Assembly: GCA_036346395.1 (NCBI GenBank)
Contig: JAYEVG010000079.1
Span: 1 to 64,000, forward strand
Reading direction: 5' to 3'
Source: Hsuehochloa calcarea
Lineage: Eukaryota; Streptophyta; Magnoliopsida; Poales; Poaceae
Length of the DNA: 64,000 nt
Both the position numbers and the translations under genes were made by a program. Shown here in pieces: positions 56,632 through 64,000 of this stretch. The notes under the pieces are model-generated. The model did no database searches, was not told the DNA's origin, and worked only from the letters and a program-made list of their open reading frames with translations. The first letter of the stretch is position 1. Every line of letters starts with the position of its first letter.

Positions 56632-58992
56632 TTAGCAATATATTGAACTCAGTTTGAAAGACACAAAAGTAACACAAGTATCTTGAGACTCAGTTGCTTG
56701 GACATATTGCTCTGCTCCTCTTACTCCTCCCTTGCCATTTGGCCCGTCGTCGTCATCGTTACCACCATCATCTTTAGGAGAACTGTTGTCTTTAGACTTA
56801 GCATAATCAAAGCTATTGAGGAGGGTATATGTGTCATCACCACTTCTCACAATATCCTCCTCTTTGTCCACCGCCGCCTTCTTTTCTTTCTTCTTATTTT
56901 GCTTACTTGCACAAGTAGGATGTTTCCTCTTTGAAGCCCAGAAGTTGATGGGTTTGTCAAGAATGGTATCACTGGATTTTTCAACTCGCACTTCATCAAT
57001 CACGACCTTAGAGGGTTTGGGAGGAATAACTCCTTCAACCACAATGGGCTCATACTCGCTAATGGATTTATTCAACCAATCCATGATTGGGTTTTCGCTG
57101 TCAAAAAGTGTGGTCTCCATCAATACTCCACAAGCATCTAGCTCTGTCTCTGGCCGATCCTCCTCCATTTGTTGGATGTGAAGCTTCAAATTGTAGTGGA
57201 CATAGACTAATGCATGCGACTTGGCATAACTAATCTGATTTCTCACTTTCGTATGAATCAACACAAACGTGCTCCAATTACGCTCGTACCCGCTTGAAGA
57301 CACACATTGCGACACAATCCGCAATGCATATTTTTGCAAAACTTTCATATCTACATAAGTCCTCCACTACGTAGCTGCAACAAATAGCATCCGGAATCAT
57401 TCAAGCACAATTGAAGTAATGAGGATTAGTGCTACTTACTTGGAGTCATGCGTGTTGCTGCAATCCGTGCCTTACCACCATCAAACATCCCTCTATGAGC
57501 ATGAAACATCTCGAATTCAGCAAGTGCCTCAACTGCTTCTTATAGGGAGTCGGTGATCCTCTCTACTGTCAACGTGAGTTCCTTCATATATGCTGAGTTG
57601 TCACTTAATCCATATTTGTAGTTGCTCTCAAGATCCAGAAGACATGCTGCATCGATGTATGAAATTAGCAAGTATAGTTTGTAAATATAACAATTCATGA
57701 TAAATGAGTGTATGCCATGTTACCTACATAAATGAGTGTGTTCTTGCAAAGATATTGGACCCACCTCTTGACTACACCCGTGAACCTCTTCAAATCTCCT
57801 GCACTATCCTCAAAATGAGCTTCCAACTCATGCATGGCATTCGTCATCCTTGGCATGAATCTAGAGATATTGTTCTTGTCTTTTGTTGATCAGCCAATCG
57901 CAACACACCATAGAGTGGCTTCACCGCATCTATCACCCACTTGACATCATTCCACCAAGTCCTTCTTGTTAGACAATCGTTTGTGTAGTCATAGTCTGGA
58001 TCGTCGACCCATTCACTGTTCTTCTACTCCTTCGACACAACCCATTGTCAGAACTTGTCTTTCCTGTCCCAGAAACTCTCTAAGAAGTTAAATACAGTCC
58101 CAAACCTCGTAGCATTGGGCCGAACCAATTCTCCACCAATCTTTGCTTTCATCTCCGCATGCAACCTGCCATGATTGTAGAAGAATCTACAAATCCTCTT
58201 GGCGTTGTGGACCACTTTGTCAATTTCATTGAAACGACAAATCTCCTTGAGCGTAAGGTTCACTGTGTGGCCAGCACATGGTTGCCACACAATGTGGGGG
58301 TACTCCTTCGTAATATGTAAGCATGCTTTCTTATAGTTTAAGCCATTGTCTGTAATAATCTGGACAACCGACTCATGGACAATCTCGTCTACAATCACCT
58401 GTTTGATCCCATCATACAAAAAAATAACATTATGAATTTGACCGGTTGCATTGATAGACTTGTTGAAGAACATGCGCCTATTGCAGTAAACCATAAAGTT
58501 GATGATGCTCATTGAGGTAGGTCATGTTCAAGAATCACACATGATAGTAACACCAAATTTGCCCCAATCCTTTTTGAATGGCTCCACATACTTTTCTAGC
58601 TCATCAAAGTTGCCTTGTAGGTAGCATCCATCAATTTTGGACCCTTTAGGGATGTGAGCACCTTTACCGAGCTGCTGAGTTAACTTCACCGCACCTCTGA
58701 AGTACGGACAAACAACTTTCTTTCTCAGAATGTCATTGGCATGAAACCACTTTTCCCAAGCTCTGCAAATGTCCTCATTAGTTGTCTTATTGATCATTGT
58801 GTCCATACGAGTCTGCACTGTTGTTCTACTACATGACACATCTGCATCATAGACTCTACCGGTAGCCCCTGCATTGCGAAACATCGTACCAATTCGGCCA
58901 TTGTTACCAGAACAACTAGCAGCACCACTGTCGCTGCCACTACCACTTGCACTCCTTCCCTCCAGTCCTCGGCGAAAGTGTAGATCCTTCAT
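56632..58992 (-). pseudogene. hAT-family transposase relic (DUF659 type)
   Basis: Minus strand from 58992: an N-terminal part with NEDICRAWEKWFHANDI and CPYFRGAVKLTQQLGKGAHI, then the DUF659-like region (KKDWGKFGVTIMCDS, stop, then SIINFMVYCNRRMFF, IITDNGLNYKKACLHI, PCAGHTVNLTLKEI), then after more stops EAVEALAEFEMFHAHRGMFD near 57500-57545. The C-terminal hAT dimerisation region is in 57348-57160 (YALRIVSQCVSSSGYERNWS, FVLIHTKVRNQISYAKSHAL). A charged, Asp/Lys-rich tail extends to 56632. Stops lie near 58530, 58520, 58050, 58029 and 57539. Introns are possible between the pieces. The protein would cut and paste its element; inactive. Terminal inverted repeats were not found. Confidence 0.8.
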
Positions 58993-59226
58993 TGAAGCAG
59001 ATATTCTGAAATTGTCTGCAATATTACAGATTTAGGTCTCGAAAATTTGGAATGTAGGATTTGGAAATTAGGGTTTGATTAATTCGCACACAAAGTATTC
59101 ATAATAGAATTAGATAGAGGCATACATGATACAAACGAGTACAACAACGCCGCAAAGGCATACATCACGTAGTGCATAGATGTATAGATAAAGAGTGGAT
59201 ATTACAATCTTATTAAAACTGAACTT

Positions 59227-59460
59227 CTACTTGGCAAGAACAATAAATAATAGAAGAAAAACTGTCAAACTAGCTATGTTAACTAATTTCTGAAGTATTT
59301 TCTCAACCCTTTCTATCCTTCCATACAGTCTTTTAAGAACATTATCTTTATTTTCCATCGGTTGATCCGATGGTCGAGGCACTTGACGAAATGCAGCAAC
59401 ACCACGGGTGTCCTCTTGCAAGGCAGCAATTTGCATTGCAATGTCTCGAATCTCTGGCAC
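59227..59460 (-). CDS. Small hypothetical protein with a C-terminal hydrophobic tail
   Basis: 77 residues: a charged, helix-prone N-terminal part (LQEDTRGVAAFRQ, LKRLYGRIERVEKILQKLV) and a C-terminal hydrophobic segment (IASLTVFLLLFIVLAK) that could be a membrane anchor. It lies beside the hAT relic and is probably transposon-associated; I do not recognise it. Confidence 0.25.
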   Translation of the reverse strand: MPEIRDIAMQIAALQEDTRGVAAFRQVPRPSDQPMENKDNVLKRLYGRIERVEKILQKLVNIASLTVFLLLFIVLAK

Positions 59461-60059
59461 AGCTTCATCAGCCCACAGCTAGAACCGACATGTTGTGTTC
59501 TGTAAAAATGATTGCAACTGCAAGTGAAAAAATATGCTATTTGAAAAGAAGTTTATTGGGGATGATCAGGCACAAGTTACCGTAAAATTTGAACACTTCA
59601 TGAACACTCGGAATGGATTCGTTGGCGTATGGGAGGTAAACACATTCACCGGATCCCTACAACGAGGGCAAACCAAGTGTTGCCGTAGTGTTTCTAATTG
59701 CCTGCTCACTCGAAAAGTTTGATGAGACCGTAGATATCCCATTTAAGACTGGAAGAAAGGGGAAGAGGAAGCGAAGAGTGAGGGCAATGGCAGCCAAATC
59801 ATGCATATATATAGCCTGCAGGTAAATTATAATTTTGTTGAAGAAAATTCATGTCCGCGAGGTAGCGGGGCCGAGGAGGGATCGTGGGGTAGTATTGCGT
59901 TATGTCTTTAAGGTTTAGTAAGTTAAAATCGAGAGGTAGAGTTGTCGTTTGTACTAAATATTTCAGAGAACATTTTGTGTACATAAATCACAGTGTCGTA
60001 ATGCACAAGGACATTATATAAATCACAAAGGCGGAATGCATAATGACATTACATAACAA

Positions 60060-61300
60060 GTTTTACACGGCCATGACATTAGTTAGGGCGCATCGTCGTG
60101 TCGCTTGCTGGGATGGCGTAGTTGATCCTCAGGGAAGTTGACCTGTGCGGGGAGCGGCGTACGTCTCGAAGGCCGTAGTAGGGGCCCTGCCTGGGAGGCG
60201 AATCTGGGGTGATCTCATTGTGGGGGTCCGGCTGAGGCCTGAGCATATCGTCAACCCATCGTGCTCTTTCGCGGGAAGGGTAGGGGTGAGTTAGTCATTG
60301 GTTTTGTGCAACGGGAAAATCGGTGTAACTACGTTCACGCGTATCTGAGTAGGTTGTTGTGTGGAGGAGGATCCTCCTGGCCAGTCTGAGCCGTACGTGT
60401 CGCCGAACCACTGGTCGCGCTCCCGCAGGTGTGATTGAACGCCGTGCGTCAATGAGCCGAACCCTTCGTCCCTGCGCTGCGGTGAGTCAGGGTCGGCGTG
60501 TGAATTGCAAAAACATCGCGCCGGTGAGGAAGTCCTATCTTGCGCCTCCCTCCGTGATGACGATCGTTGCAGCAGAGTGCTGTCCCTTCGCAAGTGCTGC
60601 AAGAGCAAAGGGTAATGTCAGATACATCTGAAATGAGTGCATGCAAAGGTACTCACGTCAAGAACCGGCTGACAGATGACAAACATGTGGCCCGAGGCGG
60701 GTCGGGGCCGAGCGACCGTAGCTCCGACGACTCCAGGAGTGCGACGGGCATGCGGAGGGCGGTGCCGACAGAGGTGCCGAGGGCGGAGGTGGTGGAGGGT
60801 GCCCTCCGTGTACGCGATGCTGTGCGTGAACGTCGCTATGGCGACCACAAGTTATGGATCTAATCGCAGCCCTCGCGTCCTCGCCTATGGTGCGCATTGC
60901 GCCTAAGAAACGATCAAAGGTCTTTGTTGTTTCACGCGTAGAGCTTCAAAACTCTCACGCCTGGATACGCCTAAGCGGTAGTATCGCAAGAAAACCGATA
61001 GTAAGTGCGAAAGCGTTGCTGATGAAAATTATGCGAAAAGTGTTTTACCGTCTCGTCGAGGCGGGCCGCTCGGTGACGGTCCGGACCAGCTAGTACAATG
61101 TCGCGTGCATGGCGCCCATCGATATCGCAGTCACGGCCAAGTAAGCATCCACCTAGCGCAGAACATACCACCGCAAGTACGCGTGACGTGCGGACGGGCG
61201 AGCCGCGAAGCTCTTGCACCACGTCCGTCGTAATCCTCTCGGTCCATAGCGCCGTCCACGGCTACTGCGTCTGCCTCTAGTCGTCGCTCCTCCGCCCTCT
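60060..61300 (-). pseudogene. GC-rich coding relic, family uncertain (possibly plant-mobile-domain type)
   Basis: The minus strand has overlapping open pieces: 61222-60971 (VCSALGGCLLGRDCDIDGRH, ending FRTYYRFSCDTTA), 60897-60658 (MRTIGEDARAAIRSITC, then a Pro-rich tract) and 60608-60291 (HLRERDQWFGDTYGSDWPGG). Their order, coding composition and Pro/Gln-rich end are like transposon-borne plant mobile domain genes, but no diagnostic motif was found. It may be one gene in several exons or a broken gene. Confidence 0.35.
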
Positions 61301-61339
61301 CCTCGTTTGTCTGTAATTGAATTGAGATGTCAGAAAATA

Positions 61340-62030
61340 TTATTCAGATATGCCCTTAAAAATGACACCAAAGAATGGGATGTCTGTACTCTACTTTAAC
61401 TCCACCGTACATAAGAAAATATGATCAAGAACCATAGCAGCCAAGAGTAGTCATGTCGAACCAAACTTCGCACGTTTCAAATCATATGAAATCATGAAAC
61501 CCTAATTTTCGAAACGTCTCGTCCTAATTTTTGAGACATAAACCCTGAATTTGTCGAGACAATTTCAGAGCATATAAAATTATGTAAAATTTACACAATC
61601 AAGTCCATTGTGTAGCGAGTCTGGCAAAAAAAATTCATAATGTTTGGACCTCATTTGCTATATTAGAAAATTCCTACAAACATTAGATTTTAAAGAATTT
61701 TGGAGAGAAAAAAGAATGCATAAAATTTCAAAAAAAAATACACAAGCAGACAAACTATACCAGACGGCTCCACAAAAAAATTTTATAATTGTTTGAGCTC
61801 ATTTTATATATTTAAAAAATCGTCCAATAGATATTATTAATTAGTTTTTTTAAATAATAATTTTTTTTGCCCACGTGGGGCAGCACCCCCGGGGGGCTGC
61901 CGTTTTCCGGCGGCAGTTAGTACGATAGAAAGACTATTTTTAAAATTTTAAAATTATAAAAATTAAAATAATTTTTATTACACAAGGTTAATTCGCACCG
62001 CGTTACGCGAACGCGAATACGCCTCCGGCC
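61340..62030. other. AT-rich stretch with a GC-rich hairpin, no gene
   Basis: A-rich sequence with poly(A)/poly(T) runs. At 61875-61917 GGGGCAGCACCCCCGGGGGG, CTGCCGTTTTCCGGCGGCAG forms two stem-loops. No coding region. Confidence 0.6.
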
Positions 62031-62039
62031 TCCCAACCC

Positions 62040-62690
62040 TATCCCTCACTCAGTCGCCTCGCCTCCTCTTCCTTTCCCCAATCCCGCCGCCTCCCCATTC
62101 CGGGCCTTCCCCTCCCTCGCAGGCTCGCAGGTCGCAGCCGCCGCCTCCCCCTTACCCTCCCGCGCAGCCGCCGCCTCCCCCTTCCCCTCCCTCGCAGCCG
62201 CCGCCGTCTCCCTTCCCCTCCCTCGCAGCAGCCGCCGCCGCCCTTCCCCTCCCTCACGGCCTCCTCCCTTCCCTTCCCCTCCCTCGCTTCCCCTCCCTCA
62301 CCGCCGCCGCCTCCCTTCCCCTCCCTCGCAGCCGCCGCCGTATCCCTTCCCCTCCCTCGCTGCTGCTTGCCGACCACGACGCCGCCTGGCTCCCTGCTGC
62401 TGCTCCCCGATACTGAGTCGCTGACGCCGCCCTGTTGCTGCTGCTCGCTGACCCCGACGGCGCCTGGCTTCCTGCTGCTGCTCCCCAACGCCGAGTCGCC
62501 GACGCCGCCCAGCTGCTGCTGGTCCCCGACGCCGAGTCGCCGACGCCGCCCTGTTGCTGCTGGTCCCCGACGCCGAGTCGCCGACGGCGCCCTGCTGCTG
62601 CTGGTCCCCGACGCCGCCCTGCTGCTCGCCGACCCCGACGGCGCCCTGCTGCTCCCCGACCCCGACGCCGCTGCTTGTACTGGTAATGTG
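62040..62690 (+). repeat. GC-rich minisatellite block
   Basis: First part (62130-62360): about 30-base units with CCTTCCCCTCCCTCGCAGCC and GCCGCC. Second part (62390-62680): units of about 40 bases with CTGCTGCTGGTCCCCGACGC, CGAGTCGCCGACGCCGCC. Open frames of Pro/Arg or Gly/Glu/Arg repeats appear on both strands. It may be the 5' part of a gene (CT-rich start near 62030, a GTAATG donor at 62680), but this is not supported by any domain. Confidence 0.75.
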
Positions 62691-63303
62691 CTGCTCTTTT
62701 CTGTGAAAATTCTGATACAATTTGTTCAGTTTGTTAATAAGGATATTTTAGAGCTTATGTATCTATCATGAATATTCGAAAATTTTATTGATTTGTTGGC
62801 CTACCCATATATATTCCTTTAGTAGTCTTGTGAGCCAGAACTAGATTTTAGAACACCTTTATGTTGGATCTGTTTGATTTCCCTTGTTTATTCATGAAAA
62901 TTTTGCAATCACCTTCTCTCTAAGTCAGAGGGTTGAGTCGTGCAGTGACTGAAATTCACATTAGGTTATGGCATTGTTCTTGTTCACATATATAAATAAC
63001 AAATTAATGTGTACCAATATTTCTTAACAATTTTCATTAGTCTCTACTCTTTAATGTCGGGTAGATCTTTCTAGCTTACTTCCTGTCATAACCTAAGGTT
63101 CTACGAGTAATTGCCATACTTAATGACATACCTGGGCAAATTGTGGCAGATATAAACTTGCATTTCTACGTTTTTATGTTTAGGAAAGTGAAAGCTTTTA
63201 CGGGCATTGGATTTGTAGTGCCAGTGTTGATGCCAATATGTTTGTGTGATACTTACAATCTGCTGACTTGTTTTCTGCTGTTTATTTTTCATGTTTTGGA
63301 GCA

Positions 63304-63379
63304 GTTCCAGAGCAACGGAAGCAGCCTTTCCGATCTTATGAGACCAAGATGTTTTCTGGGCATGATCCCAAGCTCATGA
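63304..63379 (+). CDS. Possible exon of an unrecognised gene
   Basis: Lies between an acceptor-like tract ending GGAGCAG and a donor GTATGC. In one frame it encodes PEQRKQPFRSYETKMFSGHD and PKLMK, a protein-like segment without stops. Preceded by the GC-rich block at 62040-62690 with a possible donor at 62680, so both could be exons of one transcript. I do not recognise the protein, and it may be a captured gene piece. Confidence 0.3.
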
Positions 63380-64000
63380 AGGTATGCTTCCTTACATTTG
63401 CGGATAAATATTTGGTTTTCCTAATGACAGAGCTTCATACACCCCTGTCCTTGACAGAGCTTCAGTACAGGGTCTATTCATTTATCCCGGTTTCCTTTCG
63501 TTAATCTGCCTTCACAGACACTACGAATTAGCAGGCCACTGTAATGACTGCAAAGAACAAAAACTATTTTGTGGAGAGCATCATAGTTAGTTCTTCAGGT
63601 ATTGGAACACAAGCAGGCTTTGTAGAGTATGGCTCAATCATCATGTACCAGTGTTTGAAAGTTATATTATGGTACATGTGGTTGTTAGTGATGTAGATTA
63701 GTGATTCGACTTGGTATGGGACATGGTTTTTTGCAGTAACTGTATTGTGCTACCTTGCTACCGTTAGCTTCATATGATTCTGGCAACTCACATTGAGTGC
63801 CACCGGTGTTGCTGCTTTCTGTATGCCGCCATCTGTAGCATTACCTCTGACTCTGATCAAGCAGTTGGCTTCATAATGTTTTGGATCATGGGATTAGGGA
63901 ATAGTGATTTAAAACACCAGTTTGGATAAGGAATGAACTGAGCTCTGTTTGGATTAATTCATGTTAGTCTGTTTCTGTGGATAAGGGTTTCTTAGTTCCA
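63380..64000 (+). other. AT-rich stretch at the window end, no certain gene
   Basis: Contains no open frame of note. It could be intron or 3' untranslated sequence of the transcript suggested at 62040-63379. Confidence 0.35.

Overview
The window is nuclear DNA of a grass (Poaceae). The evidence is one spliced gene that matches the monocot SPIN1 class of KH-domain proteins, one GC-rich single-exon AP2/ERF gene, and a dense set of nested grass-type transposable elements: Tat-lineage and TGT..ACA-ended Ty3/gypsy LTRs, Ty1/copia elements primed by initiator Met-tRNA, a tRNA-derived SINE, a Stowaway MITE, hAT elements and plant-mobile-domain relics. No rRNA, tRNA, organellar or bacterial genes were seen, and there is no CRISPR-like array.

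Layout. 1-10440: a decayed Tat-lineage Ty3/gypsy element on the minus strand (gag, protease, RT, RNase H, a second archaeal-type RNase H, integrase), with a coiled-coil antisense ORF on the plus strand beyond pol. A solo copia LTR (3028-4619) sits inside its pol. 10440-14550: the end of another LTR element, an AC/AT microsatellite and a 2.3 kb solo LTR. 14550-21522: a SINE, an inverted-repeat element split by a 4.2 kb solo LTR, and another LTR-like segment. 21523-27200: a plant-mobile-domain relic and pieces of two copia elements with a 1.6 kb LTR.

28635-45210: the SPIN1-like gene in seven exons on the plus strand. Introns 5 and 6 are swollen by a complete but dead copia element (32145-38242, itself split by a 1.0 kb hAT-like element), a 3.5 kb solo LTR and a truncated copia. 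Splice sites and the lengths of six exons fit a 281-residue product, but exon 6 is one base short and shifts the frame, so this copy as given would be truncated.

45211-50229: intergenic repeats and a MITE-like element. 50230-50946 (minus): an intact 238-residue CRF/group VI-like AP2/ERF transcription factor, with a telo-box, two short upstream ORFs and a TATA-like element in its leader and promoter. 51400-56630: repeats, including a Stowaway MITE and a long foldback element. 56632-58992 (minus): a degenerate DUF659/hAT transposase. 59000-64000: coding relics of uncertain family, a GC-rich minisatellite block and one possible exon.

The two host genes are not obviously functionally linked. The rest of the window is mainly a record of nested insertion, LTR-LTR recombination to solo LTRs, and decay whose stop codons mostly look like C-to-T changes. 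I did not find a convincing new biological system. The most useful leads are the SPIN1-like frameshift, the hybrid AP2 domain residues, the palindromic minisatellite shared by unrelated LTR elements, and the nested insertions with clean target duplications.
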